This document shows positions 10,612 through 21,689 of a stretch of 47,265 nucleotides of DNA, one piece after another; position 1 is the stretch's first letter, and each line of letters starts with the position of its first letter. A program made the translations under genes and the position numbers. Source of the stretch: Gnomoniopsis sp. IMI 355080. Taxonomy: Eukaryota; Ascomycota; Sordariomycetes; Diaporthales; Gnomoniaceae. The stretch lies in NCBI GenBank assembly GCA_027946555.1, contig JAPEVC010000260.1:1-47265 (forward strand), read 5' to 3'. The notes under the pieces were generated by a model. The model was not told where the DNA came from and ran no database searches. It was given only the letters and a program-made list of their open reading frames with translations.

Positions 10612-11563
10612 CTACATCAGAAGGATTTGGCCGCCATCGCATCTAATGTCTTCCCCGGTGATATATGTCCCAGCTCTACTAGCCAGTAAGACCACTGCGC
10701 CCATGATCTCTTCCGGCTGTCCCATACGCCCCATTGGATGGCGGCCGTACCACTGAGATTTGTGCCAGTCCAGCCCGGAGCCCTCGTTCAAGATGGTGTC
10801 CATATAGCCGGGACTGATAGTGTTGACTCTGATTCCATGTACGCCCCATTCAGCAGCCAAAGAGTCCTTCATTGCCAGGACAGCGGCCTTGGAGACGTTG
10901 TAGTTGACCTGCGGTTGTGGCCAATTCGGTCGATGGGCAGAGATACTGGCAGTTAATATGATACTGCCCCGCGTCTTCTGCTCGATCATTGAACGCGCGG
11001 CAGCTTTGGCACAGATGAACGAGCCTATGAGGTTGATGTCCAGAATAACGCGGAACTGTTCCGCCGTCATGTCGATAGCATGCATTGTGCTGACCACGCC
11101 CGCAAAGCACACCATCACATCCACAGATCCAAGTTTCACGGCCGTCTCTCGCACCGCTTCATCCACCTTGGCTTCTTCCGTAACGTTCACTTTCATAAAC
11201 TCAACCTTGGCCTCAGGGAACTTCTCCCTGAGAAGTTTGACCTTCACATCTCCTTCTGTTTCATTAAGGTCGAATATGACGAGGCCGCTGGCCCCGTGCT
11301 CGAGGATAGCGTGGCAAGCCGTGAAGCCCAAATCGCCAGTTCCTCCTGTCACAATGGCGTTACCGGCAATGGTGAATCGTTCAAGTGCCCGGGCTCTAGC
11401 ATCCAACTGAGAGAGCGGTGGTGGTGGTCCAGAGAGACTACCTGGGGCACCATCGCCAAGTTCAATCTTGGGAATCACCCTTGAGGTAATCTCAGTCAGC
11501 CAATTTGTCCCTGAGGATTGAGGGACATTACCTCGAGGTGAGTTGCGAACGGTCCGTCGTCAT
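10612..11563 (-). CDS. Short-chain dehydrogenase/reductase (SDR), polyol-dehydrogenase-like
   Basis: Main exon 11479-10612 plus a proposed first exon 11563-11532 (MTTDRSQLTS), joined over a 51-nt intron (GTAATG..AAG, branch CTGAC); total 299 residues. The main frame alone lacks an ATG, which is why a 5' exon is needed. The Rossmann motif TGGTGDLG (55-62) binds NAD(P); CFAG (135-138) replaces the usual NNAG; Ser189/191 (TASIS), Tyr204 and Lys208 (YNVSK) form the catalytic set. The substrate loop starts PGYMDTILNEG, and the end is GEDIRCDGGQILL. Overall pattern resembles fungal D-arabinitol/sorbitol-type dehydrogenases. The exact substrate is unknown. It reads in the same direction as the dicarboxylate transporter gene upstream of it. 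The first exon is the least certain part. Confidence 0.85.
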
Positions 11564-12076
11564 CCTGTGGGAGCTTGAGCTTGTGCGGAAGAAGCGAGCC
11601 TTCTACAATGAGAATTGTCCAAGTCCTCTAGATATAAGTGAGCGCGATAGAGACCAGTGAGATATTTATGACAGGCAAAGGACATAGATTGATCCGATCT
11701 GACACCCACAAGGGAGGAGTGCTGAGGGCGAGAATCGGCCGTTGGAGAAGGTGACTGCATCCGACCTCCGCACAACAATGTCAAGTCTCGCGGTTAAATC
11801 CTGACCAATCGAGGATGCGTAGTACTGTAACAAAGTATATGCAATGTTCATGTGTTGGCTGACCTATCGTCGTCAGTTCATTTATCTTAATGGCAACCAG
11901 GCGCCTGGTCCTCACTGGACAAAATATGGTACATCTAACCACCCCACGCTACATCTGAACCACATCAGGACCATCAAGACGTGTTGAAAAGTCACGCTTG
12001 TCTGGTTTCTTGTGTCGGCCTCCAACACTGTCCAAAACGCTCATCTGGTGTGCCATCAGGTTCCAGGTAGGGATTG
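11564..12076. other. Intergenic: SDR promoter
   Basis: About 0.5 kb between the SDR start and the stop of the upstream TDT transporter gene, both read on minus. It must hold the SDR promoter and the transporter 3' UTR. No distinct motif or ORF is supported. Confidence 0.45.
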
Positions 12077-13507
12077 TCAATCAATTTCCTCATAGTTCTC
12101 ATCCATGCCTGGCCACAATATTTGCTTCTTGGTGACGGCACGAATGTGAGCCACTCCAACAAATAGCCACCCCGCGACCAGAATAATAGTGAAGATGGTA
12201 AAGACCCATTCCACTGCTGGAGAGGAGAGAGCTCCACCGATGGTCAGCCCCGCAGTGCACAGGGCAACCTGAGGGAAGACGAAAGACCACCATTGCATCG
12301 AGAACCGTGTCTTTCCAGCCGTGGCAACGCTCACGCATGCGAGGGCAAAGAACCAGAAACTGAGAAGCCAGAAGAAAATCCCTGCTGGGACACCGGTAGC
12401 TTTCCAGACATCTCCGACTGGTATTCGCGTAATGCCCAAGAAGCCGGCGGGCAGCACATTTTCAGCCTGCGTCCCGAGAGAGATGAGGGTGTAGGAAGTA
12501 TATGCTAATTTTCACATGGATCAAATCAGTCTTCTTCCTGGATGTGTGTGTGTGGCGGCGTCCGTATTGGTAAAAAGAAGAACTTGACTCACCTGCGGGC
12601 CCAACAGCGACGAACATGCCCGGCCTTTTCGGTGCATCGGGAAGTTCATGCTGCACGAGACGTGCAATGTAAAGTCCAAACATCAAGAATGCAATCATCC
12701 AGCCCAGGCCGTTAAAAAGCAAGCCCCCTATGATGATTGGTACCGCTGAGCTCGTCGGTTGATTCCCTGCCAGTGCTGCGGCAAACGGGCCCAGCACCAG
12801 GAATGGGTAGGCTGGCAAGATCCACGCTGGCATTGCATCTCTCACAGGGAGCTCCTCCTCGTCGAAAATGACATGGTACTGGAAAACCACCACCAGGATG
12901 GCACAGCTCGCGTAGATCCAGAAGCACACCTCCAGCGTCTTGATCAGCCACGGACCGCTGGCCGGCACGCCGTAGATCTCGATATTATACAAGACAAAGT
13001 TGATTGATACCCAAAAGGCACCGAAATAGAAGCTTTCATGTGGATGGTGCAACGAGCGCATAAGGGCAGGCGGGTTCATGATGAAACGGAAGGCGATGAG
13101 GCCGCAAAAGGTGGTGAACAATACAAGGTCCAGGATAAAGAAGAGCTTCCCGATGGCTTCGAGCCCGCGAAATGTGAAGGCTTGTTGGGAGAGGAGCATG
13201 GCCATGGCGCCCGTCGCCATCGTGGCTTCGAACCATGCCCAAGTGAAATTGGAGAGACGATTCCGGATAGACACCTTGCGTTGGCGGGTCCAGATATCGT
13301 TTGTGGCAACGCTACTACGTGTATGGCCTGTGCCATTCTGCGCTTCTTCATCATCTTCGGTTATTGGGGCCTGCTTCTGCAGATGCCGCCTGGACAACGT
13401 TGATATTGACGCTGAAATGGATCGACCGTCAGTTTTGCGTCAACAAGGTCGAGGGCTGTTTTTCTGATTTTGTTTTAGGGATTATACTCCTCACATGATT
13501 CCGCCAT
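12077..13507 (-). CDS. TDT-family transporter (malic acid/C4-dicarboxylate, SLAC1/TehA fold)
   Basis: Three exons: 13507-13495, 13411-12593, 12504-12077; 1260 nt, 419 residues. Exon 1 (13 nt) supplies the ATG; its intron starts GTGAGG, has CTGAC and ends TTTCAG. Without it the long frame would start on a TTG. After a hydrophilic N-terminus comes NRLSNFTWAWFEATMATGA, the signature of the voltage-dependent anion channel/Mae1 family, then about ten hydrophobic segments, including FRGLEAIGKLFFILDLVLF and the C-terminal FPQVALCTAGLTIGG. Expected role: plasma-membrane transport of malate or other dicarboxylates; sulfite efflux (Ssu1) is the other branch of the family, and I cannot separate them by eye. 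Same strand as the SDR, GFA and 7TM genes. Confidence 0.88.
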
Positions 13508-14158
13508 GACAGGCTACACAGTATTTCGTACTACTTGGGCTTCTCTCTTTAAAAACTCCTCGGGACTGATTTCGAGAAGCTCAATTATGCTGTGTGTGGC
13601 TATTGGCAAAGGCCTGTTAAAAGGCAGCACCACATTCGTTTTTTTTACTCCCGAGCCACCGGCCACTTCCAACAGAGAGTTGAGATTCTAAATTCAAACT
13701 CTTTGCGAACTGGGTACGTAGGTATTTTTATTTGTCTTACTAAAACTTAGCCTCGTAGCAATGGGTAGTAGCGCGTTGACGCATAGTGACGATCTCGACT
13801 CTGCTTTAGAATCTCTCAGATGAAGTTGGAACGCATTGGAACGAAGCGGACTAGAATCGCCAATAAACTTGTAACTTGGCTTTAAGGGTTCTTGTTATAG
13901 CGCTAGGATGCTTTGATATCAGAATATACAGATTTTTCTCGGTAGTTCCCACCTTTCAAAATCCACACAAATCCAACAATACTAAATGATCATTTTGGCT
14001 GTGAGGTAACACTTTCGGAGAGTCCTTGCCGCGTTTGCCTACCTACTTAGTCAGTGCGCTCCCTTGATGAAAGCCAAGCACCAAGAATGTAACATTGAGT
14101 GAAGGCTGGCTGCCAATGCATGTCGAGGGAGAACGCTTGCAACCCAGCAATGACCCAA
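13508..14158. other. Intergenic: transporter promoter
   Basis: The spacer between the TDT transporter start and the GFA gene stop, rather AT-rich. Only the transporter promoter and GFA 3' UTR are expected. Nothing else recognised. Confidence 0.4.
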
Positions 14159-14818
14159 TCAATTGAATCCTTGCTGTGCTGTGTGCTTTGTCCCTTTGGC
14201 GGGCGTTTCCCACGACTCCATGTTCTTGAGCCAGTTTTCCATTGTAGGATTAGGGATTTCTCCCGGGTCGAACAGACCTTGAAATTGTTAGTGATACTGG
14301 ACTACTGACACAACAGAGACATTTGTCTTTTAGTAGATAATAGTCGGTCGTTGGGTAGTTGCGTACCTGCTTTCATAAAGGTCATATCTGGCTTGGTCGC
14401 AGATCTCATCCAGATGCCGGAGCCACAAGTGTCACACCAGGCGCGCGTCATCTCATTGCCACTGTCGCCCTTTTGCACATACTGCTTGGGTTCTGGACTT
14501 GACGTCTCTATATCCGCCGTTTTGACAAAGAGATGTGCCGAGTGCCTGACATGTGATCAGCATGGTCCGCCAGCCTTCGAATATTCCCTTGGTGATGGAG
14601 GAGAGTAAGCACAAAACATGAGAGGATGTGCTTACATTGCTCCGGACCATTTGCGGCAGTCCATACAGTCTATCTCCAGTGGTCAGATGGTACTAAGTAG
14701 AATAAGGAGGTGGATCGGGAGCGAGGAGAAACGGACGGCAAATGTTCATGTCTGTTGGCTTAGGTATCACATATTCGTGCTGCCCGCAATTGCAGCGTCC
14801 AGTAATATTATCAGCCAT
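14159..14818 (-). CDS. GFA/CENP-V-domain protein (Zn-binding, glutathione-dependent formaldehyde-activating family)
   Basis: Four exons: 14818-14737, 14669-14636, 14545-14367, 14277-14159; 414 nt, 137 residues. The joined product shows the family's zinc ligands in order: GRCNCGQ near residue 7, CHCMDCRKWSGAM assembled across intron 1, and WCDTCGSGIW in exon 3. It ends with KAGLFDPGEIPNPTMENW, the usual fungal GFA tail. Intron 1 has the unusual donor GTCCGT; joining there is required to create the CHCxxC motif. The fold coordinates two zinc ions. Some members bind S-hydroxymethyl-glutathione, but most fungal paralogues have no tested substrate. Length is typical for single-domain members. It lies between a dicarboxylate transporter and a 7TM protein on the same strand. 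Confidence 0.88.
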
Positions 14819-15497
14819 GTAAGATCGAGGTTCTGAGGTATATTTGTTTTGATGTTCGAGATTGCTGATCGAAATGCCACTTTTGCATGCACAGAATATG
14901 TAAATCATACGAAGATCTCCAGACAGCAATTATCAGTCTTTGATCCACCCTTTCAGAGAACAGCCGGGCCCGCCGAGACAGTTGTTTCGGTCCCACGTCA
15001 TAGGGCGCCGAGCGCTCGACTTGGACGGTCGAACCAATCTCCACATAGGAACTTGAAGTGACCATAGATGCGCTAACCATACTGGTAGAAACGACTTATT
15101 CCAATCAAACCTTCTTTGGAGGCAGCTTGATATCCCTGGATAGCATCATTCAGATCACCTACACTTCACTCTCGTGCTCACATTTATTTCCCATAGGCCC
15201 AACCCCTTTTGACATGTATGGGTGCTTCAGCGCCCTATCCTTTTGAGTAGCAGTGGTCGGTTCGAGCCTATTTTCCATGAGATCTAGCGCAATTTCGGCA
15301 ATTTCGTCCTCGTCAATACATTTCCATGTGGGAACAGAGCGGCCACGTTTGGGAGTGTCAACGGAGAATTTGAAATTTTTCTTTTGGTCAGCTGATCAGC
15401 GCACTTGGTCCATATTACGGCTGTTTGAAAGACATCACCAATATTTATCTCTTCTCCAATACATACTGAGGAATGACTTACTGCGTTCGGAAATTCA
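14819..15497. other. Intergenic: GFA promoter, possible extra exon of 7TM gene
   Basis: Should contain the GFA promoter. On the minus strand 15380-15159 is a 73-codon open stretch with acidic, protein-like composition (contains DEDEIAEIALDLMENRLEP) that begins after an AAAAG acceptor-like site and ends at TAG. It is in a different frame from the preceding 7TM exon, so I did not join it. No other feature. Confidence 0.35.
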
Positions 15498-16747
15498 CTA
15501 CTCGTCGCTTGGCTGATCCGAGGGTTGATCAAAGTACCTGTCAAACAGCCTGCGCAGAGGTGGCAGCGAAACGGCGACTATACCGAGACCGCATTCGCTT
15601 ATAGTCAGGAGTACAGTGATGCCCAGGTGACCTATAATCATCTATTAGTCCTCGAAGTAGGCTTGTTTATCTATTTCATGTGTGCCGATGTCAAGCTCTG
15701 CGTCGGGCGTACTCACACAAGTAGATGCTGGGGTATTCTGCCACGTCGTAGTACTTGTGGTAGAAACAGCGGATAGTAACAGCAATGCTAGCCAATCCTC
15801 CAATGCCAAGGATGAACATGACCGAAATCATTAAGCGCCGTGGCATTTGCAGCTTTCTGACAATAAGGCATGGCACGATAGCACTGATCCAATGCGTGAT
15901 CACCTGAAAGACTAGCCCAAAGTAGCTGACGAAGAGGAAGGCCTTTGACCATGCGCAATGGACCCTGCGAAGTGAACTTCTAGATTAGCGATACCACGAA
16001 TCGTAGAAGATCTCGAAAAGGGAGGTGACAGCAGTAGTCAGGTTACGTACAGAGCTGGATTCCAAGTGGCTGTCAGTGGTCTGCAATTCCCTAGTCCAAG
16101 CCCCAAACAAAAGACCATGATGGCCGTCATCACGATTACGTTGGTAGTGACAATCCAGTAGTATTTCCTTTCAACACAGATGCAAAGCGTCGTAAAGGCA
16201 ATAGCGAATTTTGTGGCAGTCGAAGCCAAAAAATATGTTATTTTGAAATAGATAAAATACTGCGTGGCGCGAATTTTGAGCAAGTCATCGATATGACTAT
16301 CTTTTGCTCCATTGCCATAGTAGGTTGAATTTATAGCAAAAGCACTAGCCGGAAAATAGAACAGCTGATCGAAGTCATGATCGTGAGTTGAAAGGCATGC
16401 ATATTTTGCTTCACGTCCAGAAGGCAAGAGGATATGTGCGGAATGTGCGACCTACGAAACCGAGGATGGCAAAACAATCGTGAGCTCCCCAGATACCCCA
16501 CTTGTGCCGAGTGGTCCTGGCTGATATACACACGTATATGCGCGCGCTGACGAACATGAAGCTCATTGCAAGAAGGATGTAGACCAGAATGTTGATAGCA
16601 ACTCCAGTGTCAGCCGGCTGGAGGGGCGGTTGAGCGTCAGCCAAGTCAGGAATCTGCTGTCTTGTTAAAGTAGACGCATAAAATGTATGTTAGAGTTCCA
16701 GGATAATTCAGATCATGGAAATAGCAGATTACGATGAGCAGTTCCAT
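15498..16747 (-). CDS. Fungal seven-TM integral membrane protein (rhodopsin-like domain, PTH11-related group)
   Basis: Five exons: 16747-16733, 16656-16456, 16364-16051, 15964-15717, 15631-15498; 912 nt, 303 residues. All introns are 76-91 nt with GT..AG. Visible landmarks: TM1 around INILVYILLAMSFMFVSARI, WGIWGAHDCFAILGF (the family's WGxDD-type block, here AHD), a TM pair around FIYFKITYFLASTATKFAIAF, GNCRPLTATWNP after TM4, and ISECGLGIVAVSLPPLRRLF at the end, all typical of the fungal rhodopsin-like domain. Such proteins are plasma-membrane or vacuolar sensors or unknowns; some PTH11 relatives govern host-surface sensing. No CFEM domain is present. The 15-nt first exon (MELLI) and the C-terminus are uncertain: the frame stops at TAG 15498 but a strong GTAAGT donor lies just beyond. 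Confidence 0.78.
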
Positions 16748-19514
16748 ACGTGAAGATCACATACTGAATCTGAGATGCACAGCAACGTGGTGTGATCGAG
16801 AAGTTTTCTACATAGTAGCATACCAAATAATATCCGAGCTCGTCGAATTCGGACTGGATTGCATTATTCGAAGGTTTCTCGAAAGGTGCCAGACAAAGCA
16901 ATTTCTACAGAGCTCCCGCGGAGACTTTCGGGAGTGCTCACAACGGTTCGGATGCAGAGAGATCTGGATGGTATATAGACGAAAGACTTGCTTAGTATAG
17001 CATAAGATGTATAGCGCGCAATCAATAATCCACAAAAGAATAAAGGCAAAGCCACCTCACAACGTTGAACGCCATGATACCAGCTTTGGCATGGCCTTCT
17101 TGCGGACCACGCCGTCATCGGGCGGAACTTGGGAATGAGCAAAGATCGCAAGTGCAGAAGATTCCTGTGGGAAAAACAAAAAAACACGAAGTTCGGTCTG
17201 ACTATCAGATATGTACATAGTGAGCTTCTAAATCATACCAAGCAGATGCGGGCTTCAAAAGTAGTCGTGGCCGACGCCCGGCTCATCAGCTCATATGCGG
17301 CTCAATGTCGTCTACTCGTCAATTGGTGGTGGGGAGCTCTACTGGACCGGTGAGCGGCACCATTCCGCTATCGTCTGTCCTGAATATATCAGCGTTGGAT
17401 GAAATAATGGACTCTCAGCGGTTCCATAGACGAAGAAAGCCACCCTCGCCCCCGGGGAGTTTATCAACCATTGGAGACTCGATTTTGACCCTGAGTCTCC
17501 TCACAAGACAAGTCATGAAGCTTTTGAGGATATGCTTTATATGTCATATTTTTTCCCCAGAAAATCTTAGGCCTATTCGTAGAGTAGAATACCGAAAGAT
17601 AAAAATCTATCGAATAGAAGGTACCCGTGCTAGGTTGAGAAGTCCCAAAACTTAGCCGGCCGTCATGTCCTCCAGCACCCAGCTTAGTCCATAATGACCA
17701 CCCTGTCCAAAGTATGATAAAAGTGTCACAGTAGCTATGAACATTGTTGCGCAGCCATGTACCTGTGATCTACGGCGCCACCCCCGGGCATACCGCATGT
17801 GCCCAACAACCAGGCAAAGGCATCACAATTACCAATCACCAAACCGATTGCTATGTACCACCCTTTTCTCCTCCTACAAATTCACCCGAACAAGGGTTAC
17901 AATTCGTCTACCAGAAATGGCTATTCTGAGCAACTTGCGAAAGTAAGGTACACGAGCCCCCTGAAACAGCCCTTGAGGGAGTTGAGGTCCACCCTTCTTT
18001 CAGAAGTGATCGTAGGAGGTAGAAAGCACCTCCTGATTCACAAAACGAAAATGACTGGTAATAAAATAGAATACGCACAAAAGCCCTGACATCCCAAAAT
18101 GAAAGTTTGACAGTCCCCACCCGTAGGGGGAGGCTGCAAGGAACGGGTGCAACAGCCACCTCGTGATGCCCTCACAAGCCCTACAACAAACCTGATACTA
18201 AGTACTTGTCCCTGGCCCCTTTCCTAGTCAGAGAAACATCATCGTACCATGGTCAATCAAATCGCCTGACCTCCCAAAAGCACGTCCGTATGCCATCAAT
18301 GTCCTGTGCCCACGCCCGCACCCTTCTCCCGCTGTAGCTGCGAACGTGTATAGAATCCCCTAGTCCTCATTTACCAAGGTTTGTTGTCTTGACCTGCCCC
18401 CTGCCTTTCGTGTCTTCCGTGACATGAAACTTAGCACACGAATGACAAGCATACATGGCCCGGCCGCCTCCTCATTCCCTCCGACGATGATGGCCAGGAC
18501 ATACAGGCGGACGGTAGGTAGCCACTTCTCGAATTGGTAGCCTTACTCATGGATAGTCACTCACCAACACCAACCATCGGATGCCCTGTGTGCACACATA
18601 GATCCGCAGATCCTGCTTTCGATTCCGCGGTGGACACACCGCCAGGTGGATTTGGAGATTGCTTGAGTCGTGCGCTGAAGTATTGTCGACGTGGGAAGCC
18701 CGCCCAGGGATTAGGTAGTAAGAGCTTGGGCACGAGCGGGACGACATCATGGATAAGGTTAGATGGGACCTGAGTCGCTCCCGCCGAGGCTCGATTGATC
18801 GTGCCCGAGTCTTGAGCCCAAGAGCTGGAGAGCAGCTCGAAGCGGCGTCTACAACAAATCAACAGCACTGATTTATTCATTTTGCAACAGAGAACACAAA
18901 AGACTGGCGAAGTCTAACACACGAGAGGTTTTATTAGCTATTACTTTAGTCGATGCTCCGGGCCGTCTGTGGCAGACAAGTCCTAAGGTGACCTGATTGC
19001 ACACAGAACGAGGCCGCCAAGCATACGCCGTCTGTCCTACCAACATATCTCAAAACCAAAGCCTTTCCCTTCTTTTTTCCAGACATCTCTCTTTTTTTGT
19101 GGGGTTTTTGTTGGCATAGTAGTATCTTCCACCATCGTCGGGTTCCGTTGCCATTCCAAACGACTGTCTTTGGGTATACTTCGGGTATCAAAACAAAAGA
19201 CAAGTGAGCAGCGTCAAAGCAAAACTCAGTATTGAGCGACAACAAGGAAAGTCGGCCTCCCCCAACCAGAAGAGTTGTTCCGAGACAAATGGGAATCTGG
19301 GTATCTCGAAATGCAAATCCGATCCCGTACACCCAAGGAATGGGTATCATAAGTGTGTGTGCGGTGATGCTCTCTCATGCGACGCCTCCGTATCATCAAC
19401 CTCGCTCTATTGTGTTGTCGTTGTTCGTTTTCATCAAGGGCAAGTTGTCATAATTGCCCCGTCAGTTGCGCCAGCGGTAATGCTTCATTGTGGAGTAAGC
19501 GGACGCCCGGACCT
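16748..19514. other. Intergenic with coding-like fragments at its left end
   Basis: On minus, 17430-16750 contains short protein-like open stretches separated by stops or plausible introns, e.g. MSRASATTTFEARICL joined by a good intron (GTATGA..TTTTTCCCACAG) to a stretch with AHSQVPPDDGVV, and later SEFDELGYYL before GTATGC. They hint at a decayed or intron-rich gene, perhaps a fungal transcription factor middle part, but I cannot close a model. From 17700 to 19514 I see only the expected 3' region of the PH-domain gene and no gene or RNA. Confidence 0.3.
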
Positions 19515-21689
19515 CTAAGCCGAGGCGGTCACAGCAGGGGTGCTGGTGACGGGAGTGTCCTTAGCAGGCTCGCCGACCTCCTCGGAGGTGGGGGCGGGAG
19601 CGGCCTCCTCGGCGGGCTTGACATCATCAGCGGGCTTGGCTTCTTCAGCCTCCTCCTCGATCTTGGTGGCCTCAGTAGCCTCGGCACCCTCGGCAGGCTT
19701 GTCCTCAGCCTTCTCCTCAGCCTTATCGGCAGCCTTGCCCTTACCCTGTCAAAACGTTAGCAAAGAGTCGGAAGCTCAACAATATGATTTCATGAACTCA
19801 CCTTGATGGTAGCACGGAGCTTGGAGAAAGGGTTCGCCTTCTCCTTGGCGTCGGGAGAGGTAGAGGCCTCACCCTCCTTGGCCTCCTCGGACTTCTTGCC
19901 GAAGGCGAAGGGGAAAGACGACTTGCGCTTGTCGGACTTCATCTCGGGCTTCTTCTCGCCGTTAACGACAGGGGTAGCCTCAGTCGTGCTGGTCTCGACA
20001 GGGACATTGGCAGGGCTAGAGACATCAGTGCTCAGAGGCTCGGTGGTCTCAGGCTTTGGGATGACAGGAGCGTTCTAGATTAGCGCGAACGCATATGGTT
20101 AGCCTCGAAGCACGGAGACGGGCACGTGGCTACGCCACAAGAAGACACAAGTTGGAGACTCACCTCAGAGACTTCAGTGTCCTTGGCTGGGGGCGCGGGG
20201 GCGGCCTCCTCAGACTTGGCCTTCTTGCCGAACGACAGTCCGCTGAAAATGCTACGAGATTATTAGCGTCATGAATGTGGTACCGATGAGAGTTGTGATA
20301 CATACCTAGCCCTCTTGGACGGAGTAGGCTTTTCAGCAGTCTTGGCGGCGGCAGTCTCAGAGGTCTCAGCGGCAGGCTCGGTGGCAGCAGCCTCGGGCTC
20401 CTTGACGGCCTCAGTCGTGGCATCAGCGGCCGGGGTCTCGGTGGCGGCAGCAGGAGTCTCGGTAGCAGCCTCCTCAGTAGCCTTTGCCTCCTCGGCGGGC
20501 TTGGCCTCCTCAATCTTCTTCTCCTCAGGCTCTTTCTTGTCCTTGTTGCCACCGAGCAGAGCACCAAAGATGGAGGCGCGCTTCTTGCTAGCAGATCGCT
20601 TGCCCTCATCAGCCTTGACATCCTTGGCGGCCTCCTCCTTGGCCTCCTCCTTGGGAGCCTCGGTGGTGGCGGCCGCAGGAGTCTCAGCGTCGGTAGCGGC
20701 AGCAGCAGCAACGGGAGTCTCCTCAGCAGTCTTAGGGGTCTCCTCGGCCTTCTCTTCCTTCTTCTCCTCCTTCTTGGCGGCGGCGGGAGTGAAAGAGGCG
20801 AGGGTGGTCTTGTACTTCTCAGACTCGACAACGCTCTTGGAGAGCTCCTTGGCCTCAGCAATCTTCAGCTTGAGCTGGGAGACCCAGTTGTCGCGGTCGG
20901 CAGCGGTAGGAGCCTTGAAAGTGTGCTTGTGGCCCTTGGAGGTCAGGACGAACTTGGTGGGGCCATCGGTGGTGGGCTCAGCAGCGTCGGCCTGTTACTC
21001 TCGTATTAGTATTTGTTGGGCGTATGAAAGTTTCCAGATATTTATCAGACTTACCAGGTGGATGGCGCTGGTAGGGGCAGTCTGGTCGGTACCCTTCTCG
21101 TTGACGAACAGCAGTCCCTTTCCAGTCTCGGCAGCCCAAGCAGCGAGGTGGTGGTCCTTCAGCAAAGCGGGAATCTTCTTAACATCAACGGGCTCAGAGC
21201 CAAACCAGAAGAACTTCTTGGTGTAGATAAAGTTCCTGATGCAAGTCAGTAGCTGTTTCGACATGGAAACTCGTTGTTTCTCGATTAGGGTTATACGCAC
21301 TTGGGAAAGTTGCTGCCCTTGTGCTCCAGCTGGCCATTCTCGACTGGCACAACCTCCTTCTTGGTCTCCTCCTTGGCCTCCTCCTTGGCAGCTTCGGTGG
21401 TCTCAGCAGCAGGGGTCTCGGTGGTCTCCTTTGCGGCTTCGGTTGCTGCACAAAAAGCAATATATCGTTAGCCCTTGAGTCGTAGCTGGTGAAGATGCCG
21501 CTTTGCGCAGAAAGGTGCATCGTTCAGACGTGGAAACATGGAGCAATAGAGCTATCACATACCGGCAGGAGCAGTCTCCTCCGTCTTTATCTCGGGCTGA
21601 GCAGGAGTCTCAGTGGCCTCGACAGCGTCGGTGATGGTGGCCGGGGTCTCCTCCTTGGGAACCTCGACGGGCTTGTTTTCCTCTGCCAT
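19515..21689 (-). CDS. PH-domain protein with long Ala/Glu/Lys-rich tail
   Basis: Seven exons: 21689-21563, 21445-21301, 21235-21055, 20991-20306, 20251-20164, 20074-19802, 19745-19515; 1731 nt, 576 residues. Residues 1-80 are Glu/Thr/Pro-rich. A pleckstrin-homology domain spans about 85-200: NFIYTKKFFWFGSEPVDVKK, then GLLFVNEKG, FVLTSKGHKHTFKAPTAADR and the closing helix with the diagnostic Trp (DNWVSQLKLKIAEAK). The rest is low complexity with repeated short Lys/Ser cassettes (KKRASIFGALLGG, SKRARSIFSGLSFGKK, KRKSSFPFAFGKK) that resemble each other. PH domains bind phosphoinositides or proteins; the domain order resembles fungal proteins annotated as Meu6-like PH proteins. The partner is unknown. 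The leader upstream is pyrimidine-rich. It is divergent from the F-box gene across 10.7 kb. Confidence 0.85.

Noticed and set aside
15255..15275. GGTTCGAGCC, a perfect B-box string
   Set aside because: No matching A box or cloverleaf within 100 bp; isolated match.
20160..20861. 233-codon Arg/Pro/Leu-rich frame
   Set aside because: Shadow of the Ala/Glu/Lys-rich PH-protein exon in another frame; the biased composition follows from that.
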